Assembly: GCA_021463145.1 (NCBI GenBank)
Contig: JAJTWZ010000002.1
Location: forward strand, 1 to 64,000
Length of the DNA: 64,000 nt
Reading direction: 5' to 3'
Source of the DNA: Blastocatellia bacterium
Lineage (GTDB): Bacteria; Acidobacteriota; Blastocatellia; UBA7656; JADIYM01
A model generated the notes under the pieces. The model saw nothing but the letters and a program-made list of their open reading frames with translations. It had not been told where the DNA came from and made no database searches. The position numbers and the translations under genes were made by a program. Shown in pieces: positions 19,437 through 28,204 of the stretch (position 1 is the first letter of the stretch; each line of letters starts with the position of its first letter).

Positions 19437-19683
19437 GCAGTGAGGACTGAACCAAGCTGCTGCCGCTCGCAATCTCAACAGGACGGCAACGCCAGCTGGC
19501 CGACCCGGGTTCCGCTCGTTTTGCGCCCGGTCCGACTCTACCGCCGCGAAAGAACCTGACCGCTGCCAGCCGCTCTACTCCGAAGCAATCACAATCGACG
19601 CAGCCGCCTGGACGTTCGCGGAGCGTACCACAGTGAACTGCGGCACCGCGCAACTCCGGGCCTGCCGGCGGCACGAGCCGCAC

Positions 19684-20943
19684 TCAACGATTCGCCCCGG
19701 CGGCGTCCTCGGATCTCTCGCGTCTTTGCACCGGCTTCTTCCCGGCACGTGCCTCCGCCCTGATGTCCTCGTAGACACCAAGGTACGCCTTCGCGATCAG
19801 GTCGAAGTCGAATCGGCGCACGAGGTCTCGCGCGTGACCCGCAAGCTCCTTCGTCCGGGCCCGGTCCGCAAGAAACTCCACGAGGGCATCGGCGATCGTC
19901 GAAGGCGCTTCGGGATCGACATATCGTCCGGCGGTACCGTCGAGCGCGATGCGCGACGCAACGCCTGTCCGGCCCGAAATGACCGGCAAGCCGCACGCGA
20001 GCGCTTCGATGATCACGTTTCCAAAGCTCTCGTTTCGCGTCGGCAGGACGAGCAGGTCCGATGCGCGAATCACATCGACGACGTCCGAACGCGATCCAAG
20101 GTCGACGACGCGGGATAAGACTTCGCGAACGGCCGAGTCGATTACCGGCTGCTCGATACCGTGCCCGGCGAAGGCGAGCGTCGCATTGGGCACGCGATCC
20201 CGGACCATCTGCCAAGCCTCGAGCAATTCGCGGACTCCTTTCCTCGGCACATACTGACCGACGAACAGAGCCACCGGCCCGTCCGGCAGTCCGAGGCGGG
20301 CACGAAGAGCAGTTCGCTCCTCCTCGGATGCCGGACTGAACCGCTCCAGGTCGATGCCATTCTCCACACTCGCGCAACGTTCGGCCTTTACGCCGATTGC
20401 CTGAAGCTCGCCGGCAATCTCGTCACTCATTACCGCGAACCGGTCGACGCGTCGAAGTATCGCCTTCAACAGCCCCCGAGCCGGGCTGTCGAGCAACTTC
20501 CTGAGCTCGCCATCGCTTCCCCCAAGGCTGGGCTTCACCAGGACCGGCACACCGGCGAGCCCCGCTCCCAGAACCGATCCGAGAGAAGAGGCGGACAAGC
20601 AATGGGAGTGGACGAGGTCGCACGAACGCGCACGTGACGCGACCGCTCGGGCCATCGCGAGAATCTGCGCGACCTTTGCGCAATGGAATCCCACTCCGGC
20701 CGCTGAAGCACTTCGACCGAAGGGAACGGAGATCCTTTCCACACCGACGCCGTCGATCGACTCGCGTGCGGAGAGTCCATCCGCAAACCTCGTGGTCACG
20801 ATTCGAACGTCAGCCCCGGCGCGGGTCAGAGCTCGCGCGAGGCCCAATGCCTGCTGCTCGGCGCCCGCAATGTACGGAAACAGCCGCTGCGAAACCATCA
20901 GAACGCGAACTGGCCCGATCCGCGCATTCGATTTGCCGTGCAT
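19684..20943 (-). CDS. GT4-family glycosyltransferase
   Basis: A 419-residue GT-B glycosyltransferase. The N-terminal Rossmann half starts 'VLMVSQRLFPYIAGAEQQ', including a Gly-rich acceptor loop. The C-terminal half has the GT4 nucleotide-sugar signature: 'VENGIDLERFSP', 'LFVGQYVPRKGVRELLEAW', and 'LPTRNESFGNVIIEALACGLP' with the E-x7-E pattern. It likely adds a sugar to an envelope glycan or lipid; donor and acceptor are unknown. Its start codon lies inside the promoter region of the divergent HEAT-protein gene, so the two genes share a very short regulatory region. The basic tail (residues ~400-419) is dispensable-looking. Confidence 0.9.
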   Translation of the reverse strand: MHGKSNARIGPVRVLMVSQRLFPYIAGAEQQALGLARALTRAGADVRIVTTRFADGLSARESIDGVGVERISVPFGRSASAAGVGFHCAKVAQILAMARAVASRARSCDLVHSHCLSASSLGSVLGAGLAGVPVLVKPSLGGSDGELRKLLDSPARGLLKAILRRVDRFAVMSDEIAGELQAIGVKAERCASVENGIDLERFSPASEEERTALRARLGLPDGPVALFVGQYVPRKGVRELLEAWQMVRDRVPNATLAFAGHGIEQPVIDSAVREVLSRVVDLGSRSDVVDVIRASDLLVLPTRNESFGNVIIEALACGLPVISGRTGVASRIALDGTAGRYVDPEAPSTIADALVEFLADRARTKELAGHARDLVRRFDFDLIAKAYLGVYEDIRAEARAGKKPVQRRERSEDAAGANR

Positions 20944-20960
20944 GGGCCTGAGATTATAAT
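20933..20960 (+). promoter_or_regulatory. sigma70-type promoter of the HEAT-protein gene
   Basis: A TTGCCG -35 (20933-20938) and a perfect TATAAT -10 (20955-20960) are separated by 16 nt, placing transcription start near 20967, about 22 nt before the ATG at 20989. The -35 falls inside the first codons of the divergent glycosyltransferase gene. Confidence 0.7.
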
Positions 20961-20988
20961 GGCCAAACTCGATTCTCGCGGAGGCTCC

Positions 20989-22317
20989 ATGAATACGCCC
21001 TTGTGCCTCGCCCGAGTGCTGATGTTCTTCGCTCTCTTGTCAGCACCGGTAATCCATTGCCTTGCCCAACCCCCCGTTGAGCCGTCGTGGAACGGTAAGT
21101 ACTTGACGTACTACCTGGGGGAGTTGAAAAACCCGAACCCCGTTCAACGGCAACTTGCTACAGAGGCAATAGGGAAAATGGGCTCGACGGCCGCCGCCGC
21201 CGTGCCCGATCTGACGAAGATGCTCGAGAGCAAGGAATCGACGGATCGGATTGCGGCCGCCTTCGCTCTTGCAAAAATCGGAGAAGCATCGAAGCCGGCA
21301 CTGCCGCAGCTTCAGAAGATGGCGACGGGCTCGGACGAAAACGAGAGGAAGGTCGCGCTGCAAACGATCGACGCAATAGACCCCCCGGCCTCTGCAGCGT
21401 TCTTCGAACTGCTCTGGTCGCCAGTCGTTATGAGCGTGCTCCTCGCGGTGCTGGCCGGCGCCATAGTCGGCGTCGTCCTCTGGAGACGGAGCGCCTCGAA
21501 AGCTCGGGACGAGAAGCCTTCCGCTCGAGCCGCCGCAGGTCCGACGGCCGCGCCAGACATCTCGATGAGCCCCTCGACGACTGGCGAAGCCGACAATCGC
21601 GCCGGTGCGCCGCCGGCCGCTGCGCAAGGAGCCGGGGCGACGGCCTACAGGAAGCGCGTGTCGCGTCAACTCCCCGGAATGGAATCTTACGTCCAGGAAC
21701 ACGAAGGTCCCGACACGGTCAAACGCGAACTCGGACGTGTTCAGGAGGAGTACAAGCGGCTTTGCGAGAAACAGCAGGATCTGGCGAAGTATTTCAACTC
21801 GGAGGAATTGGTCAAGGATCCGGAGAGGTTGCGCAAGCTGCGGCTCGAGAGCGACGAGCTCGCCCTGATGCATTACAAGGCCGAGGTTCGGCTCAAAGGG
21901 CTCGAGGTAAAGATGCTCGAGATGCTCATTGACTCCGGCGGCGCGACGGATCTCACCCTTCGCGAACGAACCGAAACGACGATCCGTCAGAAATGGGCTG
22001 ACCTGCGAACCCTGTGCGAAACGCCAGCGAAGATCTCCTGGAAAGGCGAGCAGTGGGTCAGCGTGGCGACGGGTCCCAGCGCCGAGATCTCCGACCTTCG
22101 CACCCATCTCGCATCGTTCGGCGTGGTGATTGGAGAACGGCTGACGACTCCGCTCGAACCAGGTCCGGTGAATGAAGAAGGGGAGGCCGGTGAGCCCACT
22201 CCCGCCGGCGCGGAAGCCTCAGGTTCGGAACCGGCGCCGGACGACGTTCCATCGGCCAACGATGCTTCTGAAGCGATCGCGGGCGATCCCCCCGCATCGG
22301 AGGCGCCGCCCGACTGA
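20989..22317 (+). CDS. HEAT-repeat membrane protein of unknown function
   Basis: A 442-residue protein. A signal peptide (to ~residue 27) is followed by two or three HEAT-like helical repeats ('PVQRQLATEAIGKMGSTAAAAVPDL', residues ~45-120), a transmembrane helix at ~145-163 ('VVMSVLLAVLAGAIVGVVLW'), a low-complexity linker, a long charged helical/coiled-coil region (~225-330), and an acidic Pro/Ala-rich tail. HEAT repeats are protein-binding scaffolds; no enzyme motif is seen. The ATG at 20989 has a ggagg site 5-6 nt upstream and a good promoter. An upstream extension of the frame would start within the promoter and is rejected. Confidence 0.8.
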   Translation: MNTPLCLARVLMFFALLSAPVIHCLAQPPVEPSWNGKYLTYYLGELKNPNPVQRQLATEAIGKMGSTAAAAVPDLTKMLESKESTDRIAAAFALAKIGEASKPALPQLQKMATGSDENERKVALQTIDAIDPPASAAFFELLWSPVVMSVLLAVLAGAIVGVVLWRRSASKARDEKPSARAAAGPTAAPDISMSPSTTGEADNRAGAPPAAAQGAGATAYRKRVSRQLPGMESYVQEHEGPDTVKRELGRVQEEYKRLCEKQQDLAKYFNSEELVKDPERLRKLRLESDELALMHYKAEVRLKGLEVKMLEMLIDSGGATDLTLRERTETTIRQKWADLRTLCETPAKISWKGEQWVSVATGPSAEISDLRTHLASFGVVIGERLTTPLEPGPVNEEGEAGEPTPAGAEASGSEPAPDDVPSANDASEAIAGDPPASEAPPD

Positions 22318-22338
22318 CTCGGGGCTCTATCCGGTTCC

Positions 22339-22869
22339 TCAAGGATCGAACGGCACATACGCCGCCGGTGGGGGCGATGTCACCGACGGCGGCGCAACCA
22401 GCAGAAGCCCCTCGTTGGCCCACGCTCCTCCGGTTACGCGCCGCCCGAGACGGAATCGAAACCGCCGGTAGGTGGACGTGTTCGACTCGATCGGGTCCGC
22501 GTCGAGGGTGATGCCCTGCGCGTCACGCGAATATCGAATGGTGTAGAGGTACACGCCGTCCGATATCGCCTCGGTGTGGCCACCCTTCGGACCGCCTCCG
22601 GCCGCGCCTCTCTCGAACTGTCCTTCGGAGAGAATCCCGCCCGAAAACAGCATCTCGAATGACGCGAACTGATTCCTGTTCGCGAAGTAGAGCATCTGGG
22701 AGGCGGAGACCATCCGCAGGTTGGCGACGGCACGCGTCTCCTGCGCGGAGCGCCGCGCTTCGAGCATCGGCGGCACCGCGATTCCGACGAGCACCGCAAC
22801 GATGGCAACGACGAATATGAGTTCGAGCACGGTCAAGCCGCGCTCCGGTAGATTGTAGTTGGCGTTCAC
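22339..22869 (-). CDS. type IV pilin-like / pseudopilin protein
   Basis: A 176-residue class III signal-peptide protein. The short leader MNANYNLPERG ends in Gly, the prepilin peptidase site, followed by the hydrophobic helix 'LTVLELIFVVAIVAVLVGIA' with the diagnostic Glu at position +5. The globular part ('VSASQMLYFANRNQFASFEML') resembles the small pilin domains of acidobacterial PilA/GspG-like proteins. It would assemble into a type IV pilus or type II secretion pseudopilus after processing; no assembly genes are in the window. It converges with the HEAT-protein gene, with only 21 nt between stops. Confidence 0.88.
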   Translation of the reverse strand: MNANYNLPERGLTVLELIFVVAIVAVLVGIAVPPMLEARRSAQETRAVANLRMVSASQMLYFANRNQFASFEMLFSGGILSEGQFERGAAGGGPKGGHTEAISDGVYLYTIRYSRDAQGITLDADPIESNTSTYRRFRFRLGRRVTGGAWANEGLLLVAPPSVTSPPPAAYVPFDP

Positions 22870-23001
22870 GCCCCATGATCGAGACGTCGCGCGAAAAGTT
22901 GCGTGGCTTCTGCAGGTGGGTCGACCGATTTCGCTGATCGTGCGTCAGCGAAGACATCGGCACGCACTCATCCGCTCACTCCGATCCATCCGGACCGCAC
23001 T

Positions 23002-23736
23002 TCACTCCTTCTTCCCTGCCGGAATCACGTCCACATTCGGCGTCCATGTCACGAACTCGATCACGAGCCGTCCTGCCTTCAACATCGGATCGCCGGAAGC
23101 CGCCTCTCTGGCCTCCTCCGGGGTACATCGAAAAATGAACAGCCCTCGCAACGACCCGCCATCGATGAACGGTCCCGCCGACACCAGCCTCCCGGACCTG
23201 GCCATGGCGCCGATATGTTCCATATGCCCGGCCTGGAGTATTTCGATCTCGGGAGTCGTGTCCGGCGAATAGTTCGGACCGCGAGTCAATATCGCGAACT
23301 GCAGCGAGTCGAAAGGCAGATCCTCGAGCGGCTTCGCCTTCGCTCGCTCGACATAGCCCGCGCCTATACCCGCCGTGCCCAGCCAGCCGTAAACGACCGG
23401 CACGAGCTCGCCGGCCTTGACCGCAGGATCGCCATTGGCAAGAGCCGTGGCCTGTTCGACCGTTCCCGGGGAAATGAGTATGCCGATTACCTCGCCCCCC
23501 GATGCGGGGCCTACCGCTACGAGACCGCCGTCGATCACGCGTTCGCGAAAATAGGCGAGGTGCGCCTTCAATAGTCTCGTCCGCTCGTCGCCTGAGTGCG
23601 ACTGCCATTTCGGACCGGCCTTCAGAAGCACCACCGAATACCTGGCCATCCCGGGCGGCGGGTCCTGCAGCGGACGTCCGGTAGCGATTGCCACCGTCAT
23701 CGCCGTTACCATCGTCACCGCCACAATCGTTCGCAT
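23002..23736 (-). CDS. secreted protein with two YCII-related domains
   Basis: A 244-residue exported protein. After a signal peptide ('TIVAVTMVTAMTVAIATG') come two copies of a ferredoxin-like YCII domain: residues ~32-125 ('ARYSVVLLKAGPKW', 'GTVEQATALANGDPAVKAGEL') and ~143-235 ('LQFAILTRGPNYSP', 'GDPMLKAGRLVIEF'). The 'DPAVKAG'/'DPMLKAG' turns are the family hallmark. YCII domains are usually cytoplasmic and of uncertain catalytic role; an exported tandem form is unusual but seen in related phyla. ATG 23736 is chosen for its agaggt ribosome site; a GTG two codons upstream is less likely. Confidence 0.83.
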   Translation of the reverse strand: MRTIVAVTMVTAMTVAIATGRPLQDPPPGMARYSVVLLKAGPKWQSHSGDERTRLLKAHLAYFRERVIDGGLVAVGPASGGEVIGILISPGTVEQATALANGDPAVKAGELVPVVYGWLGTAGIGAGYVERAKAKPLEDLPFDSLQFAILTRGPNYSPDTTPEIEILQAGHMEHIGAMARSGRLVSAGPFIDGGSLRGLFIFRCTPEEAREAASGDPMLKAGRLVIEFVTWTPNVDVIPAGKKE

Positions 23737-23834
23737 ATGCACACCTCTTATAGGACGGACTGGTCTCAGGGTGCGGCTTCTCGCGTCGCTGGCCGGTTGC
23801 CGGTCCCGAAGCCGCCCACCTATAGTACGCGCCC

Positions 23835-24422
23835 ATGAATCCAGTGCTGCAGACAGAATTGATCACCGTGGTTTCGGGACTGCCTCGTTCTGGCACGTCC
23901 ATGATGATGAAGATGCTCGAAGCCGGGGGGCTCGCTCCGGTGACCGACGAGATTCGAACCGCGGACGAAGACAACCCGACGGGCTATTACGAGTTCGAGA
24001 AGGTAAAGGAGATGAAGACTGACACGTCGTGGCTTCCCGAAGCCCAGGGCAAGGTCATCAAGGTCATCTCGGCTTTGCTTCAGGACCTCCCCGCCGGCCA
24101 TCGCTACCGCGTCGTCTTCATGCGCCGGGAAATGACGGAAATTCTCGCGTCGCAGCGTCAGATGCTCATCCGTCGCGGGCAGGAGCCGGACAAGGTGGCT
24201 GACGAGAAGATGGCCGCGATGTTCGAAAAGCACCTCGCGAAGGTCGGCGAGTGGCTCGATGCGCAGCCGCACATCGACGTCCTCTTCATCAAGTACAACG
24301 ACATCCTGGACGATCCTGCGGGATCCGTGACGACGCTCAATGCCTTCTTCGGCAACGAGCTCGATGCAGGGAAAATGCAGGCCGTGGTGGACAGCCAGCT
24401 CTACCGGCAGCGGAAGAAGTAA
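23835..24422 (+). CDS. small sulfotransferase-family protein
   Basis: A 195-residue P-loop protein. 'VVSGLPRSGTSMMMKML' (residues ~12-28) is the 5'-phosphosulfate-binding loop of PAPS-dependent sulfotransferases, and 'RVVFMRREMTEILASQRQML' resembles the 3'-phosphate-binding segment. It would transfer sulfate from PAPS to an unknown acceptor in the cytosol. It is short, but such compact members exist. It is divergent from the YCII gene with 98 bp between starts. A kinase-like P-loop function is the main alternative. Confidence 0.82.
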   Translation: MNPVLQTELITVVSGLPRSGTSMMMKMLEAGGLAPVTDEIRTADEDNPTGYYEFEKVKEMKTDTSWLPEAQGKVIKVISALLQDLPAGHRYRVVFMRREMTEILASQRQMLIRRGQEPDKVADEKMAAMFEKHLAKVGEWLDAQPHIDVLFIKYNDILDDPAGSVTTLNAFFGNELDAGKMQAVVDSQLYRQRKK

Positions 24423-24480
24423 GCTCGGCTTCCGGACCTGGCGGACTGGCGGGATCGTCTTCGCCGTTTCCTTCCAACGC

Positions 24481-25458
24481 CTACTTTGGCTTCAGCGAAG
24501 GGTCCGTGACGATAACGAAGTCGCCAAGCTTCCCGAGCTTCGACACGTCGAAGTTCGGGAAACCGCGCCCTGAGACCATGGCCACCGAGAGGAACTTCGT
24601 TCCGGGGCGGTATCGCAGCAACTGCGTCGGCGCGCCCATCCGCTCCTCACTATGGAAGCCGCCATTCACCTGGACGACGAGGGCGCCGGGTTGACGCATC
24701 AACGCCTGCGAAATCGAAAACCCCATCCCGGCGTCCCAGAGCGCCTGAGCGTCGAGCATGTGCGCGGGCCCGTGCGCGGGCGCGGAAGAGCCCGTGGGGC
24801 CGCCCATCAGCGAAGTGAACTTCGCGGCATACGCCGGATCTGGCTCGCCGTACGGCAGCGGGGGCAGCCACGAGCGAGCTTCCTCCGACAGTTCCATCAG
24901 AGACGCTCGACCCAGCCGGGCCACGCGGTTCGCGTATCTTCCCGGGGGATTCGCCGCAACGACCGAAAACCGCTTCTCCTTCGCGAACTCGACCATCGGT
25001 TTGTAGTCGGTTGCGTACCGGCTCCACGGACGGCTGCTGGAAAGGAAGTGCTTCTCCGAAATCAGACCTGCAAGGTACTCGTCCATCACGAGCTGAACGT
25101 CGCGCTCGAACATTTCGAGCGATAGCACGGTGGCGCGATGCGAAGCGGCCGCGCGCGCGTGCGCTCGCCGCAATATTTCCGCCTCGAGCCAGTGTGCGAC
25201 CGGGTCGTCGTGTTCTTCGCCAAGGAAGACGACTTCCACCGTATCCAGCGCCGTGACGAGATCGTCGAGCGTGCGGGCGGTTCCGTCCGGCGCGTAGACG
25301 CGGAAGTGCGCCTCGGTCACCTCCGGAGCCGCGGCCAGCGGGGCCTGTTGAGCTCCGGGAACCGGGCCAGCAGGCGCGGGTCCCTGACCGGCTGACTGCG
25401 CCGAGACTGCAAGCACGTTGAACAAGACTGGAATCATCGCGGCGATTGCTCTCTTCAT
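24481..25458 (-). CDS. exported ChaN-like (Tiki/EreA superfamily) protein
   Basis: A 325-residue exported protein with a signal peptide (residues 1-20) and a Pro/Ala-rich linker. The ChaN-type domain follows from ~residue 55: 'VVFLGEEHDDPVAHWLEAEIL', 'LSLEMFERDVQLVMDEYL', and the C-terminal 'VVQVNGGFHSEERMG'. The conserved Glu/His pairs (GEEHDD, GGFHSE) are the putative metal or heme ligands of this fold. ChaN homologues bind heme or act as metalloproteases. The ATG at 25458 has an aagga site. It lies 46 nt downstream of the DUF3352-like gene and is probably co-transcribed with it. Confidence 0.85.
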   Translation of the reverse strand: MKRAIAAMIPVLFNVLAVSAQSAGQGPAPAGPVPGAQQAPLAAAPEVTEAHFRVYAPDGTARTLDDLVTALDTVEVVFLGEEHDDPVAHWLEAEILRRAHARAAASHRATVLSLEMFERDVQLVMDEYLAGLISEKHFLSSSRPWSRYATDYKPMVEFAKEKRFSVVAANPPGRYANRVARLGRASLMELSEEARSWLPPLPYGEPDPAYAAKFTSLMGGPTGSSAPAHGPAHMLDAQALWDAGMGFSISQALMRQPGALVVQVNGGFHSEERMGAPTQLLRYRPGTKFLSVAMVSGRGFPNFDVSKLGKLGDFVIVTDPSLKPK

Positions 25459-25504
25459 CCTCAGGTTCCTTCGTCGGTCTGGATAGTCCGGCAGTGGTTC
25501 AGCT

Positions 25505-28027
25505 TCAATGGCCCGGTGGTGAGTCCGGTCGCGGCTCCGGTTCGGGCTCCGGCTCCGTGGCGGTTTCCGGCGGTGGCCTGGCGACGATGGCTGGGTCGGC
25601 AGGCCTTGTGTCGGCCGGAACCACTTCTGCATCGCCGCCGTCCGGTGGCGCAGCCTCAGCCTCAGGTTCCGAGGGGTCGATCGATTCGGCCGGTTCGGCG
25701 GGGGCAATCCCGGAATCCTCCATTACCTCGCCGTCCGGGCCTGTCGGATCCGCAAATGTTTCGAACTCCGCACCATCGACGACTGGCAGGTCCTCGACGG
25801 GAGGCGGGTCCGGCGGATACCTGGGGTCGTCTCCTCGCGCGACCGCGCCCTGCTTGTCGATGCCCCGCAGTATTCCGGTCTCGTCGATGAAGAGCGAGAG
25901 CTTCGCCGTTCGACCGTACATCACCGGAGTTGCCGTCACCGTGAACCTGGACTCCGTTCCCGCGCCAGTGGCGGCGACCTCGAGCCGGTAGCCCGAGAGA
26001 TCGTTCGCGATCAATTGCCTGGATTCCTCGTCCAGACTGCCGGCACTTTTCAACTCTTCGAGCAAACCGAAGCGGCCCGATTTCTCCCGAAATGCCTGCT
26101 CGGCGGACACGAGAATGTTCATCGCACCGATTGCCGCACTATGGCTCGCCTCTATGCGCTGCCGGCGCGGGCCGTCGACGATCCATTCGCGCGTGAGCTT
26201 GGTGTATGCCATCGAGATCGGACCAGTCGGCGAAGAGTTCTCCCAATTGACGCCCGTTGCGTTGCGGAGCACCGTGGCGCCAAGTGGATTCGTCAACGTC
26301 GAAACCGCCTGCCAGGCGAACATCTGCTCGACGTCGAAGCTCGAGCCGTCCCCGATCTCGATCTGCTTTCTCAGTTCCTCCTGCGCCTTCGCAGAGGCTT
26401 CCAACGAATCCGCTTCGTAATCCGGAGACGAGTACGTCGCGACGATCGCGCCGCCCAGCCATTCGCTCGAAACCGACTGATATGAGGGCTGCTTCGAGAG
26501 CGTGTCCTCGGCAACGACCGAATCGACGCAGCGCTTCACGTCGTCGGACTGGCCAGCAATAGCGAAATCGTCGACGAACGCAACGGCGAAGCCCGCCGCG
26601 TCCCAGAGCTCGGCTCCCTTGTAGTCCACGGCCGCAAGCGGTGGAGCATTCGGAAACCGCGGTGCGGATTTGGCGATCATCTTGCGGATAGGTTCGCGAT
26701 CCCGGACTTCTACGAGAAGCACGCGAACCGGCTTCGGCCCGTCTCCCTTGCTCGGCGGCCGCATCGGACGGACTCCTCCGAGAAAGCCAAAACTCTCGGT
26801 GAACGCGATTTCGCGGCCAAGCGCCGGTAGCAATTCCGAGCGAAGACCGACACCGATGGCGTCTTCGATCTCCTCGACCTGCTGGGCAAAGCCCTTCCCG
26901 TTCGATGCGGGCGGCACCGGACCGAAACACTGCTCGACGAGATCGAAGATTCGCACCGGATCGGCAGCGATCGACTGCAGGGAGCCACAGGAAGAGGGCA
27001 CGTACTTCGCAGCCCGGAATGATATTGACGGCGGGTCCGCCAGAACCGAGGCAAGTCCGTTGACCGAGCGGTCGATCTCGACGTCGTACCGCACCTTCAC
27101 GGAGTTACCGTCGACGCGGGCGCCCGACGCCAGGCCGAGCACGGCGTGCAGTCCGAAGAAATTCCGTGTTGCTTCGCGCATTCCAAGCTCGTGCGGAGAG
27201 AGCTTGGCCTTCGCCTCTTCCGGCATCTCGTTCGAGTACACTCCCAGCGACTGCGCAAACGACTGGGCCATTGCGTCGCCGTTGACGAAGACGAAGAGAT
27301 GATCCTGTCCGCCGGCGTGCTTTGCCACGGCAGTGGCGTAGCCCGGCAGATCGCCTAAACGCGGTCCGTCGGTGGCCGCACTCTCGATGAGTGTGACTAC
27401 GGCGTGTCTGGCTCCGAAGACGACCGTGCGCTCCGAAACGACGATTGCAAGATCGTCATAAACGACGACGTCGTAGCCGCGAGCCGTGATCGAACCGCGC
27501 CTCGCGCCGCGGCTTTCGGCCAGCGGAGCGAGCAGTTTGTCTCGCAGCAAGGCGGGCGCGTCCTTCGACGAGCAGTGAACGACCACTACCATCGCGCGCT
27601 CGTCGAACGACATGGTGGCCACGGCTTTCGCCGACTCGGGCACGGTGGCAATTGCCACGGACGAGTCGAGTACCGCCGTCAGTTCACGGCTCGTGAGGAC
27701 GGTTGGCGTGCGTGCCTTTACGTCGTCGCCGAATCTCTCGTTAAGCAGTTGGAGCAGCGGATCGGATCCTCCAAACTGGTCGACGAGCGTCGCAAGGTGC
27801 GGGATTTCGACATAGATGCCGGTCCGTGCCGGAAACAGCCGCGAAAACTCGACTGCCAGGTCGGGCTTCCTGACCGTTCCGGCGACATTCCGTCCAGCTG
27901 GGGCGCGTTGCGCTTCGGCTGCGGTCTCGACTGGGGGGTCGGCGGCAGCTGGCTTCTGCCGGGCATTGACTACCGGCGTCACGACGAGCAGGACGACGAT
28001 AGCGAAAGTGAAGCTGTAACGCGTCAT
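25505..28027 (-). CDS. large secreted DUF3352-like protein with pilin-like C-terminal domain
   Basis: An 840-residue exported protein of unknown function. A signal peptide (TFAIVVLLVVTPVVNA) precedes a ~530-residue region built of two DUF3352-like halves ('FPARTGIYVEIPHLATLVDQF', 'LPALGREIAFTESFGFLGG'). Residues ~629-727 look like the globular part of an acidobacterial pilin without its N-terminal helix ('AAIGAMNILVSAEQAFREKS', 'FIDETGILRGIDKQG'). Residues 728-840 are a disordered Pro/Glu/Asp tail. The fusion suggests periplasmic interaction with fibre or secretion components, but that is inference. The ChaN-like gene follows on the same strand. Confidence 0.78.
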   Translation of the reverse strand: MTRYSFTFAIVVLLVVTPVVNARQKPAAADPPVETAAEAQRAPAGRNVAGTVRKPDLAVEFSRLFPARTGIYVEIPHLATLVDQFGGSDPLLQLLNERFGDDVKARTPTVLTSRELTAVLDSSVAIATVPESAKAVATMSFDERAMVVVVHCSSKDAPALLRDKLLAPLAESRGARRGSITARGYDVVVYDDLAIVVSERTVVFGARHAVVTLIESAATDGPRLGDLPGYATAVAKHAGGQDHLFVFVNGDAMAQSFAQSLGVYSNEMPEEAKAKLSPHELGMREATRNFFGLHAVLGLASGARVDGNSVKVRYDVEIDRSVNGLASVLADPPSISFRAAKYVPSSCGSLQSIAADPVRIFDLVEQCFGPVPPASNGKGFAQQVEEIEDAIGVGLRSELLPALGREIAFTESFGFLGGVRPMRPPSKGDGPKPVRVLLVEVRDREPIRKMIAKSAPRFPNAPPLAAVDYKGAELWDAAGFAVAFVDDFAIAGQSDDVKRCVDSVVAEDTLSKQPSYQSVSSEWLGGAIVATYSSPDYEADSLEASAKAQEELRKQIEIGDGSSFDVEQMFAWQAVSTLTNPLGATVLRNATGVNWENSSPTGPISMAYTKLTREWIVDGPRRQRIEASHSAAIGAMNILVSAEQAFREKSGRFGLLEELKSAGSLDEESRQLIANDLSGYRLEVAATGAGTESRFTVTATPVMYGRTAKLSLFIDETGILRGIDKQGAVARGDDPRYPPDPPPVEDLPVVDGAEFETFADPTGPDGEVMEDSGIAPAEPAESIDPSEPEAEAAPPDGGDAEVVPADTRPADPAIVARPPPETATEPEPEPEPRPDSPPGH

Positions 28028-28204
28028 GAACCGCCTCCGGCGGGAGATACCGTGTCGATGGTCATCCTACCTCAGGCCCTTTGGCGGGGGACAGGTGCAG
28101 GCTCGCGAATCGGTCCGGCGATTCGGCGCAACGGCTTCATGCACTTCGGTCGGTTTCGTGGTATTCGTGGCCTCGACCGATTCGATGACCACGGAGACAC
28201 GCTT

